Part shown: positions 54,204 to 64,000 of the stretch, in pieces
Layout: each line of letters begins with the position of its first letter
Numbering within the stretch: position 1 is the stretch's first letter
NCBI GenBank assembly: GCA_039545355.1
Contig: BCJJ01000013.1
Coordinates: forward strand, 1,163,980-1,227,979
Direction: 5' to 3'
DNA from: Trichosporon coremiiforme
Taxonomy: Eukaryota > Basidiomycota > Tremellomycetes > Trichosporonales > Trichosporonaceae
Length of the DNA: 64,000 nt
Notes under the pieces: generated by a model
The model's database searches: none
Seen by the model: only the letters and a program-made list of their open reading frames with translations
Told to the model about the DNA's origin: nothing
Program-made: the position numbers and the translations under genes

Positions 54204-56316
54204 ATGCTGCGTCCTTGCCACGCGTAAGTCGTCGAGCGCGGTCGTCGCTAACAACTCAGATTGGCGTTCCTATTTGCGCCACCGGTTGTGCTGTCACTCA
54301 TCTACCGTCCCTTCTTTGGCAGGCGGGTGGGCCTCGTTCTACTGTGCATCGGATCCGCCGCCGTCGTCGATGCGTGCATTCTGAGGAGCGTGAGTAGCGA
54401 CCACGCCGCCCCCGCTGATATCCAGCTGCATTGTTTGACGGGAAATAAGTTCGAGCTACCCCTGGCGGGCTTCACGTTCCTGCAAACGCAAATAGCACCG
54501 ATCCTCGCCGCGTTCTCGTCCGTAACGCTGGTCCTCCTGCACTCCACGCTGTCTCTCGGGGAAGTCCTCCCGTTTGCATCGCCAACAGGAGACCGAACAT
54601 GGGACGAACAGATCGAGGAGGCCCGGGAGACGGGAAAACTTGCGCCCAGCACAGTCCTCACTCTTCGCCGACGGCCAGGTGCAGCAGCCTTCTGGGCGGG
54701 CGTATCCGCCGTCGGAGCACAGCTGGTCATCGAATCCTTCGGGTTATCGAACTGTATCGGCATGGGTGCCAAAGGCTTTAGCCCCGGCTGCATGCTGTTT
54801 GGGCTTGCGAGTGCCATTGGACTCACACAGTATCTGGGCGGCGGCCTGTCGACGAGACCGGACTATGTGTGCTGGATTCTCGGCACAGTGTGGCTCACTG
54901 GTGTTAATGCGTGAGTTTGCTCCGCGGAGGCGTCACTGACATGCAGCATTGCGTCGCGGGGGGGTCTCTGGACGTGGTCCGGCCGGATGGACATGCACAG
55001 CTGCGCTTGGCTGGAGTAGGTGACGCTAATCCGCTGTTGCTGACTCCAGGCCCGTTATTTTGTCATGCTTTTTGTCTTACCTCGCTACCGCCACCACAGC
55101 TCTCTTCGCCCATGTCCACACTCTGCTGATCTTGGTTCCCGATCTCCCGCCATGCCCGCCCCGAAACCCCATCAAGCATCTGCGCCTCGTGTTGCACTGC
55201 ATAATGAACCCGCCCGAGGTCGACGCTCGTTTGCTGTCAAGTCTTGTGAATGCGGAGGACGGTGTCGACTTTAATGGCGGAACTGTCGTGAATTTTGGCA
55301 TCGTCAAACGAGCCTTTCCTCGAGAACTCGTGATCCCCGTAATCGCGGTCTACGCATGGCGACGAGCTACCCGCGATCTCCTCGACAAGCCCGACCCCTC
55401 TGTTCCCGCTGAAGACCTGGCTGCCCGTCGGCGCCGTGCTTTGGCTGCTATCCAATTGCATCTCGTTCAAGCGTACGAGCCCGAAAGCTCCGCGCTCGAG
55501 CGTGTCTTCACTCTCACTACCATTCCTGGACTGTCCGGTCAGGACCATTCCGCCTTCTATCTTTTCGCCTCACTTATCCCTCGCCTCGCCCCGATCTACC
55601 CGTTCCTGGAGATGTGCCGCGCCTACGCCGTCGACATCGGCTTTGGCTCGCCTGGCCAGCTTGCACGCTGCCTGACACAGGCGAATGCGAACCTCCACCA
55701 ATGTTTGCCCGTTACGAGCCACTCGCACCTCGAGTTTTACGCGTACGCTGTCATGGGCTCCCTGTCCGAGTCGGTGTGCTATCTTGCATGGTCTGTGCTG
55801 GACTCGACGGGAACACGGCCTTCTGACGACATGCAGTGGTCGGCAGCGATTCACCCTGCGGTGTCTCGGCGGGTGCTCCAACCTGGTGCGCCACTTCCGA
55901 CGCTCATGCGGGCTCACACGGTTGCCAAGTCGCGTGACATTGGTCGGGCGATTCAGTACATCGCCGTGTCCCGTGACATCGTGAAGGACGCCGCCAAGGG
56001 TCGCCTCTTCGTCCCTCTCTGTTCGTTCAAGTCGCCGCGCGAGCTTCTACAGACATTGATTCCCGGGCCCGAGCATGCTCCTCCCTCCCACGTCGTTCTT
56101 GGTCTTCTCGATCACGCCGAGGCCTTCCGTGTAGGCACCGAGGCGGGCATCAACGGCCTGCCGCGTGCCGCCCGAGGAGGAGCCAGAGCGCTCGTAGCCA
56201 GTGCATTTGAGGTCTCCGGCGATATCCGACGAAACGGCGGTCTTGTTGATATGCGCGGATGCTGCACATGCCGGTGGAGGCATATCGTGGCTACCGCAAA
56301 GGGCTTGTGGTTCTAG
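54204..56316 (+). CDS. CrtYB-like fusion: lycopene cyclase-type membrane region plus phytoene synthase-like domain, degenerate
   Basis: Exons 54204-54223, 54260-54910, 54947-55015 and 55050-56316 give 668 aa, very close to the roughly 670 aa of fungal CrtYB. The N-terminal 275 residues form several hydrophobic helices with two repeats matching those of the cyclase domain. The second ends in SCFLSYLATATTALFAHVH, where CrtYB has its PIEE-FFLLTN region. The C-terminal domain belongs to the squalene/phytoene synthase family: FPRELVIPVIAVYAW, RATRDLLDKPD (first Asp-rich site), LEFYAYAVMGSLSESVCYLAW and SRDIVKDAAKGRLFVPL (second site, D556 and D560). Key residues differ. The cyclase Glu pairs are Ala76-Gly77 and Ile250-Leu251, and the first Asp of the DxxxD site is R355. 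The frame is intact and spliced cleanly, so it is not an obvious pseudogene. Activity as CrtYB is doubtful. Confidence 0.75.
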
Positions 56317-56573
56317 TTGTATGCATGTACTTTCCGTCTTCTTGCAATTCCTCATGCTGCACGTTCTGCATGTCGGTGCAGCGCCTCCAGAGGCCGCGGG
56401 GCTCACTGCCCGACGGACATTGGAACCAAACAAAACGTGATAGCGCCACGTGCGCCACGTAATTTCGGCGGCGGTTGACGCGACTGTTGATGGATTTCTG
56501 GAGCGGACATGACGGTGTCCTCAGCACATCTAACCGCACTGGAGCGCCGATAAGAGCTACGAAGCAGGACGCC

Positions 56574-58834
56574 ATGGCACCGCCGCCGTGTGCGAACCCG
56601 CTGTTTCTCAAATGGGTGGAAGGTAAGCCTTGATATGGTCGTCTTAGCTGACAGGCAGAGCTACGTGACGATGCCCGCCAAAAAGGGCTCAAGACGGCGA
56701 CGATGTACGCCAAGGGCTGCCGGTCGCTGGCCGCATGTCCGATCGCCTACTCTCGACCACGAGACCTCATACAGTTGCAAGGCATTGGCCCGAAGACCGT
56801 CAGCATCCTGGAGAGGCGGCTGAAGGCTCACTGCGAGGAGACAGGAGAGCCGTTCCCGGTCTCGCCGGCCCGGCCCGCTCCACCACCACGACAGTCCGAG
56901 CCGCCAGCCGACCCCACCAGTGACGCCCCGCCGCCACCGAAGAAAAAGCGCGCTGCCCCTAAAGTGTACATCCCGCAGAAGGGTTCGGGCGCATACGGCA
57001 TCCTAATCGGTCTCCTGCTCCAGGTCGAGGACCCAGAGGACACCATCCAGGTCTTCCTCACGAAGAACGAGATCATCCGTGTTGCCCAGCCGTACGCGGA
57101 CAGCAGCTACGAGCACGCTGAGAGGGGAGGTTACCAGACTGCATGGAATGGTATCAAGACACTCATCAACAAGGGCTACGTCTTCGTCTCGGGCAGCCCA
57201 CACAAATACTGTCTGACCGAGGAAGGATAGTGAGTGGCCATGCGAGCTTCTTAACTGACAGCAGTGATGTCGCCGTCACGCTGAGAAACATGCACCCCGA
57301 CTTCGAGGACGAACCGAAGCTTTTACCGCTGGCTCGCAATGACGAGCCGTCGCTGACCGACTTAGGGGAGGTGGTGCCGGGCGCAGCACCAGCACGACCA
57401 TCGCGGACAGGCTCGACGGCTAAATCTCGCTCAGTGTCTGCCGCGAGCGCACCGAGTAACAGCAACAAGTTCGGCTTCTGGTACATCGACAAGTCCGGAG
57501 CTCGCGTCCACGACCGGTCATCTTCCCGCCAGCGTCTCGACCCGGACGAGTTCATCACCCTTCGCCAGATCGAATTCCGCAAGACGCAACGGGATCACGC
57601 CATCGTCTCGCAGCTCAAGTTCATCGAGGAAACCAGCGACCAGACGCTGCTCGCATACATGGTGGACGAGGGAGCACCTCCGAAGTGCAGCACTTTCGAG
57701 GAGACAGCTGCTAGCACCGCTCCAACACGGACAGCTACCCGCTCACCGTCCGTCGCAGCTTCCGCCGCGGAATCAGTGCAGCCCGCCGAACGGGCAAGAC
57801 TACCTCTTCCGCAGAGGGAGTTCAGTCGCGTGACCTCCGCAGGTAGCACGTCCGAAACGCGAGCTGGACCATCCCGCCCGAGATTATCAGCCCACATGCC
57901 GCTACCAGGCGATGAGTGCACCACGCCAGACGTGACCATGAAGGACATGATCACTCTCCCGCACGGCAGCTACGAAGTTGTCCTTGTTCTTGATACCCGT
58001 GAGATCGAGTCCAAGTCACACCGTGACAACATCGCGGACAAGCTTACTGCCCGGGGTGTTCTTGTGGAGACACGCGCTCTCCGCCTGGGAGACATGTGCT
58101 GGATCGCGCGCCGCCTCGACCCGAACGGCGACGAGGGGGACGAGTGCGTACTTGACTATGTCATTGAGCGCAAGCGACTCGACGACCTGTGCTCAAGTAT
58201 CCGCGACGGGCGCTACAACGAGCAGTGCTACCGCCTCCAGCGCTCCGGCATCGGCAACGTCTTCTACATCGTGGAGGACTGGCAGGTGGCTGAGCGGATG
58301 GAGTTCAACGGCAAGCAGATCATGACCGCCAAGTCGCAGATTCAAGTCGTGAGCGGCTTCTTCCTGAAGGAGACGCACAAGCTGGCGGACACGATCGATT
58401 TTCTCGTGACCATGACGAATGTCGTGAACAGCCTCGTGCGCGACCTGCATGTGATTCCGTCCCGACATGTGTCTCGGACATCCTATGCGGCCCTTCAGCG
58501 CCGGCTCCGCGAGGAGCACCCGGGCAAGGCGTTCCTGTCATCGTTTGAGGTGTACCAATCTCTGAATGACAAGTCGGCCGCGCGCACCGTGTATGAGGGA
58601 CTCGGCCGCATGCTGCTTTGTGTGAAGGGAATGAGCCCGGAGAAGGTCAGTGCGATTCTTGACTGTTGGGACACGCCGCGCGGCTTGTACGAAGCCATGG
58701 TCTCACGACACGCTCAGGGCGTGCTAGGGGAAGGCAGAAAGCGGCGGGGACCCGAGATGATGTTTGCGGACGAAGTGCCGGGTGAGGGGCGGCGCAAGAT
58801 CGGAGATGTGCTGAGCAGAGCGGTGAGTGCCTAG
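56574..58834 (+). CDS. MUS81: Structure-specific endonuclease subunit Mus81
   Basis: Exons 56574-56622, 56659-57229 and 57265-58834 give 729 aa. The N-terminal helix-hairpin-helix reads NPLFLKWVEELRDDARQKG, then LIQLQGIGPKTVSILERRL. A winged-helix region follows (GSGAYGILIGLLLQ, GYQTAWNGIKTLINKGYVFV). The XPF-type nuclease domain has VLVLDTRE (D450) and VIERKRLDDL (ERK at 508-510, then Asp), the metal-binding signature of the active subunit. A C-terminal tandem HhH completes it (LLCVKGMSPEKVSAIL). With an Eme1/Mms4 partner it cuts branched DNA such as stalled forks and Holliday junction precursors in the nucleus. The linker at about 230-420 is Ser/Ala-rich and unstructured. Confidence 0.95.
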
Positions 58835-59921
58835 CCGATAATCGACCTTAGACGCCGCCTCCCGATGTCTCGTGGCTGTCTCGGTGTAACGGTCCGCGAT
58901 GCTGACAAACACTAGCTGTGGTTCGCTCTTTGGGGCGAGGACTGAGGTCCCGAGACCGGACGACGAGGAACCAGGACGAGACGTGTGACCGTCGGGACGA
59001 CCTATTTTTGTATAGCTTGTATCATTAAACCCGTGTTGATGTCATGTTGTTGTTGAGGAACGCTCTCATGGTGGAGTCGAGTGGCAGGACGTCAGTGCAC
59101 GACGCACGACCTCGGACGGCCAAGCAGGCGAGCAGGCACACTGAGAGCTTTGAATGCTTCGCAGCGCTCAGCGCTCGACATTCGTGGTCCCATTGGCCTA
59201 ATGGTCGTCGGTGCCGTTGTGCCTCGGGTGTCAGGCTCCATCACGGCCTCGGTGCGTTTTGGACAGAGGCATCTTGCGGACCGGCCAGGACTAGCTGCGG
59301 GTCAGAGGGCACGCCGTGCACGCAGCTCTGGGCAGCTGATCAGCTAGCCTCCGCGGGATCCCTGGCGGCCCCCGCCCAGGTGCTCCCAGACTACGGCCAA
59401 AACGACCCACATGGGGAGAGCAAGCCAGGGTGGCGGTTCTTGGATCCTAACAATAGAACAGATATTTGACGTCATCCTATGACGGAAACTTAGCGCTCAA
59501 AGCCTACCTGCTTGTTGGGCCCGAAAGCATCAGGAGCAACAGGGACTGATGGCAGGATACCGCAAGTCATGCTGGTGATCATGCTGATATCGTGCTGGCC
59601 TTGCTTGTGTTGTCCAAACCAGCTCTGGTGGGATGCTCCTGGGCTCCAAATGATCAGCCTGTCCTTGCGACCCTGAGGAGATACCCGTTGGGAATCCGGC
59701 TCGGCTGACCCAGCTCAGCGAAGTGCTCGTCTGGGAAGAGGCAAACAGTCAGAGACGAGAGGGGGCCGAGCGGGAAAGGCGACTCGGGCGACCGGGGCTC
59801 GGCGGCTCCACGGCCTTGTTATAACTGGGACTGCGACTCGGAGCACGCGGAGACCCCCTCTTACGCATTCAGCCCACTAACTCACTCGACCACGACCACC
59901 ACTTCGAACCAAAGATCCACC
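58835..59921. other. Intergenic region, MUS81 end and transporter promoter
   Basis: About 1.1 kb. A TATAAC string at 59820-59825 lies about 100 bases before the transporter ATG and is the only promoter-like element I can point to. No gene is supported. Confidence 0.4.
59820..59825 (+). promoter_or_regulatory. Possible TATA box of the transporter gene
   Basis: TATAAC, 97-102 bases upstream of the ATG at 59922. Position is suitable for a TATA element, but the string is short. Confidence 0.3.
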
Positions 59922-62476
59922 ATGGTCCAAGGACGCGGCCACGGATGGCAGGAGAAGTCCTCCTTCCCGCTCACGTCGGCGATGACGGACACGAGCAAGC
60001 CGGAGCAGCGGCAGCTCGAGAACGTCGACTCGGCCGGTGACGCCCCCAAGCACAGTCAAGAGACGTACACGGACGCCAACATGAAGCGGAGAGACTCGCA
60101 CAAGCCCGACCTAGTGGCGAACACGACCGCGCGACTCGCCAACCCCCTCCAAGATCTGACTGAAGCGGAAGTCATCCAGCAAGCCGAGGACTTTGCGCGT
60201 GCAAACGACCTCCCAGTCGACGAGTTCCGCAAGGGAGCACTCATTGCCAAGTCCCCGCACAAGTGGGAGCGCATGCAGACCCTCACAGAGGAGGAACGCC
60301 AGGCACTCCACAACGAGACACACAACATCTACAAACAGCCCAAGACGCTTTGGAACCTCGTGATCGCGTGCTCTGTCGCCGCCGCCGTGCAGGGCATGGA
60401 CGAGTCGGTCATCTCGGGCGCTCAGCTCTTCTACCCTAAGCAGTTTGGCATCTCCCCCGAGCCGTCCATCGCCGGCGCCCAGGCTGGCCGCAACCAGTGG
60501 CTCGAGGGCCTCGTCAACGGCGCTCCGTACCTTTGTTGCGCCGTCCTCGGCTGCTGGCTGACCGATCCCCTTAACCACTTCTTCGGGCGCAGAGGTACTA
60601 TCATGATCACCTGCTTCGTCTCGTTCGCGACGTGCATCTGGAGCGCGTGCACGAACACTTGGTGGCACTTGTTCATCGCTCGTTTCTTCCTCGGCGTCGG
60701 AATTGGTCCCAAGTCTTCGGTGAGTCGATACGCAGCGTGCCTGGGGCGCCTCTGGCGCTAGCCCCGTGCTAGCCTGTCCGCCCTGGCGCCAGCTTGCCCA
60801 CCGTCCCTACGGTTGCTGACATTGCTTCCCGGTTCCCGGCTGATTAACGTCGCAATCAATACAACACCATGTGCCATGTGTCAATGCCAATGACGTCGCC
60901 GTATCGCTCCTCGGGTTTCTGTACCTCAGACGGTGCCCATCTTCGCCGCCGAGTCGGCCCCCGCCTCCATCCGCGGCGGCATGACCATGCAGTGGCAGAT
61001 GTGGACTGCGTTCGGTATCGTGAGTGTAGTCCAGGTATAGTGCCGAGTGGCGCCACTAACGCCCAGATGCTGGGCTACGTCGCGGACCTGGCCTTCTTCT
61101 ACGTTCCCGTGCACAAGCCGGGTATCACTGGTCTCAACTGGCGTCTCATGCTGGGCTCCGCCGGCTTCCCCGCCCTCATCGTCATGTGCCAGATGCCATT
61201 CCTGCCTGAGTCGCCCCGTTGGTTGATGGGCAAGGGCAAGTACAAGAAGGCGTACGAGTCCATGCTCCGCCTCCGCGGTAACCGCGTCACGGCCGCCCGC
61301 GACATCTACTACATGTTCGTGCTCCTCAATGAGGAGGCGTCCATCGTTCGCGGGCACAACCGCTTCCTCGAGCTGTTCACCATCGGCCGTAACCGCCGCG
61401 CCGCCCAGGGCGCTGCCATCCTCATGTTCGGTCAGCAGTTCTGCGGTGTCAACGCCATTGTCTACTACACCGCGAGCATCTTCACGAACGCAGGCTTCTC
61501 GCAGATCGATGCGCTCCTCGCGTCATGGGGTTTCGGTATGCTAAACGTCCGTACTCGCCGATTCGGCAGGAAGCTGACGGGCCCAGACCATCTTCGCCAT
61601 TCCGACCATCTTCATCATCGACCGGTTCGGCCGTCGTCCCTTGCTCCTGGCCACGTTCCCGATCATGTCGCTACTGCTGCTGTTCACCGGATTCTGCTTG
61701 TGAGTGTGCCGTTCCTCCGCCCGTTGCTCGGCCTTCAGCCGATATCCGGCGGTGTGCAGATGTTTCGCTGATGTCTCCAGCTGGATCCCCGAGACGTCGC
61801 CTGCGCGTATTGGTCTGGTCGCAACCGGTATCTACCTATACACGATTGCGTATTCTCTCGGAGAGGGCCCCGTTCCATTCACGTACAGCGCCGAGGTGTT
61901 CCCTCTCTACGTGCGTGAGCTCGGCATGTCGCTCGCGACCGCGATTTGTTGGCTGTTCAACTTCATCGTCGCGCTTACGTTCCCTCGTCTCCTGGACGCC
62001 TTCCATCCCCAGGGAGCGTTTGGCTGGTAGTGAGTACTCTTCATCATCTCTTGCGTCATCGCAGCAAAGGACCACGAGTGTCCTATCACGTGACCCGGGG
62101 CGCGTGACTCAGGGCTCAGTTCAGGAATTGACCGGGGGCCCCATCTTCACCTCCACCCCAGGGGTCCACCACGAAAATGCTAACGTACAGCGCTGCCTGG
62201 TGCGCCGTTCTTTTCTTCTTGGTCCTCTTCTTCCTTCCCGAGTCGAAAGGACTCACTCTGGAGGAGCTCGATCAGGTGTTTTCCGTGCCCACTGCGGTTC
62301 ATGCGAAGTATCAGCTCAAATGGATGGGAAATGGGGTCAAGAAGTACGTTTTGCACCGCAAGGTCCCACCCATGCAGCCCCTGTACCATCGCGACGACGA
62401 CGACGAGCTCGACGACGGACCCCTCACTGTCGGCCCCGACGGACAGCCGCTGTCCAAGGCGCAGATGCAGATGTAG
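59922..62476 (+). CDS. MFS sugar/polyol transporter
   Basis: Exons 59922-60719, 60930-61019, 61067-61546, 61587-61699, 61781-62029 and 62191-62476 give 671 aa. The MFS sugar porter pattern is clear: [15 protein letters not shown] near helix 1, [11 protein letters not shown] after helix 2, [54 protein letters not shown] in helix 7, [30 protein letters not shown] and [15 protein letters not shown]. The N-terminal 140 residues and the acidic C-terminal tail are cytosolic and longer than in simple hexose carriers, as in fungal inositol/polyol-type porters. Substrate cannot be fixed from sequence. Intron 3 uses an unusual GTCCGT donor, chosen because the preferred GTATGC breaks frame. Introns 1 (210 nt) and 5 (161 nt) are long for this genome. 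Confidence 0.88.
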
Positions 62477-63637
62477 GAGAAGTCGCCTGCCGGACACCAC
62501 GAGCGCCTCTCGGGCGATGGGTCCCATTACGCCTAGACCGCTAGAGCTCACAAGTGTTCTTCTGGGCTAAGCCTCGTCGCAAGAAGTCAAGTTAAGACGT
62601 ATCTGAAGTTTGTTAGCATATAATACGATGTTTATGCAGAAGTAATGTCTTCTATGGGGCATGCGAGGACGGAGGAGAGAGACGTTTTCGCTGCGAGAGA
62701 GGACCCGAAGGGCGAGTCGAGTCCAAAACCAGTACAAATCGCATGGCACCTGTCGAGCGAAGCAGAAGCCCAAGCATGTCCGTTCTCACGTCCCCAGCGT
62801 TCTGCATGGGAAGAAACGACGTCCAGCATCGCGTCCCGTCATCGTGGAGTGCGAGCCTAGCAAAGGCGAAGCAAGTGGTTCTCCCGCGACAGCCTGTGAG
62901 TCGATCTCATGGCTCCTTCCATATCTTTCGCAGCAACTCCCTGTTTCCCCTTGCTTCCACTAAAGAGCCCCCTCCCTGGAGGTGGCAATGTAGACTTGGA
63001 GCCTGTCTGCAGATGGGTAGGCTGTAGGTAACATCGACATGTCATCCGGCGCCAACGCACCGTAGCCCCGACATCATAGGAGACGGTGCGCAGGGCGGGA
63101 CAGTGGAGTTGGAAGGGATCATTGGCAACTCACTATTGCACCTTCGAATTCGAACGGACCCCGCGAAGTAGAAAGGTGGTCGAGGTCGTGAAAGCGGGCA
63201 GACGGTTGGAGTATCAGAGCCATGAACATCGATAGCGCCGTGAGTGAGCCGGGGGGTAACTGCACGTCGCCAGGCGCAGGAGTCGTTGCGATAGGGTACT
63301 GGCGTGGGGAAAACCGTGAGTAGACGATGGACTGGGCCGGGTGTTAATGCGGAGTCATGGACGCAGATACTTCAGACAAGAGAGACGTGAAGTGTTGTCG
63401 TATTTTAAGTTGAGGTGGGTTAACCTCTGTGAGTCCAATGAGTGTCCACTTCGCGCGATGCTGTAACCGGTGGCCCAGGCCGATGTGTGTATGTCCAAGA
63501 CATGCCTCCGCTTGCGCCCTCGCTGTGTGAATGAGTCCAGTCAGCTGCAGCCTCCAGGTTAGCTACGAGAAGCACCTCCAGCCGTTCACGACATGCATCT
63601 TCCTGCCATCATCGTCCAACCCGGCTAACATCCAACC
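62477..63637. other. Intergenic region before the last gene
   Basis: About 1.2 kb without a supported gene on either strand. Confidence 0.4.
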
Positions 63638-64000
63638 ATGGCGCGCCTCACCTCTCTCCCGGACTCGGACGACATCAAGCCTGACCTGGTCGACGCGCAG
63701 AAGCCTTCCAAATCTGCGAAAGAGAAGCGCAAGCGTAGCCCATTTCCCGTCGACTCGGATGATGATGATGTCTCAACCCCTTCCCCGCAGCCGAAGGAGA
63801 AGAAGCCCCGTATCAAGAAGGAGGCCAAAACCAAGTCTTCCGCGTGGTCCAAGGCTCAGGTGCGCCAGCTATGGGATGCGCTCGACATGAAGCCAGTGAG
63901 TCATTTGTCTGTCAGAAGTCCAAGGTGTCGGGACTGATGTACAGGGAAAGATCAACTGGGACCACGTGGCGGGGCAGGTCGACGGCCGCGGCAAGATCGT
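63638..64000 (+). CDS. SANT/Myb-like DNA-binding protein, 5' part only
   Basis: Exon 1 (63638-63895) and the start of exon 2 (63945 to the window end) give 104 residues; the gene runs on beyond the window. The N-terminus is charged, with a basic KEKRKRSPFP stretch and a run of Asp that looks like a nuclear signal and CK2-type acidic patch. The visible fold is Myb/SANT-like: AWSKAQVRQLWDALDMKPGK joined to INWDHVAGQVDGRGK, with tryptophans spaced as in Myb helices 1-2. The intron has a CTGAT branch and starts GTGAGT. The start is the first ATG in frame with good context (ACCATGGCG). Confidence 0.7.

Noticed and set aside
1..64000. CRISPR arrays, prokaryotic operons or phage elements
   Set aside because: The genes are spliced and fungal throughout, and no regularly spaced direct repeats were found.

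Overview
This window looks like nuclear DNA of a basidiomycete yeast, most likely Tremellomycetes. Trichosporonales is my guess, inferred from style and not proven. Genes are GC-rich and close-packed on both strands. They are interrupted by many 36-60 nt introns with GTGAGT-like donors, CTGAC or CTAAC branch points and CAG acceptors. Protein content is fungal: chitin synthase, chitinase, SAGA and TFIIIC subunits, a Sur2-type hydroxylase. All multi-exon models were built by hand from splice signals, reading-frame continuity and recognised family motifs. No transcript or database search was available.

Layout. 1-6.3 kb: the 3' part of a sphinganine C4-hydroxylase, SPT7 (minus) and the TFIIIC subunit TFC1 (plus). 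6.4-11.3 kb: a C2H2 zinc-finger gene that may be frameshifted, a bZIP factor with AT-hook-like motifs, and bleomycin hydrolase. 13.3-17 kb: a secreted RNase T1-type ribonuclease, TOM40 and a small lysine-rich protein. 17.2-24.2 kb: a 1113-aa coiled-coil protein, an intron-containing tRNA-Thr and an NTF2-like protein. 24.2-29.6 kb: the longest gene-free stretch. 29.6-38.3 kb: one gene for a 2888-aa PH-domain, glycine-zipper, coiled-coil protein. 39.3-45.8 kb: a GH18 chitinase and a chitin synthase arranged tail to tail. 47.3-53.4 kb: a putative PP1-binding protein, an O-methyltransferase, ribosomal protein eL43 and GTP cyclohydrolase I, the last two divergent. 54.2-58.8 kb: a CrtYB-like carotenoid fusion protein with degenerate active sites, then MUS81. 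59.9-64 kb: an MFS sugar/polyol transporter and the start of a SANT/Myb-like protein.

The most unusual item is the 668-aa gene at 54204-56316. It has the length and layout of the fungal lycopene cyclase/phytoene synthase fusion (CrtYB). However, the paired glutamates of both cyclase repeats and the first aspartate of the synthase's first Asp-rich motif are replaced. It may be a repurposed pseudoenzyme. Other points of interest are two microexons (8 and 7 nt) in the chitinase, one lying inside the catalytic motif. Several genes have their start codon on a 3-20 nt exon. The giant PH protein carries a recurring GN(M/V) peptide, and bleomycin hydrolase is encoded already ending at its mature C-terminus. 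Most genes here are housekeeping. Apart from the adjacent chitin synthase and chitinase, I see no functional cluster.
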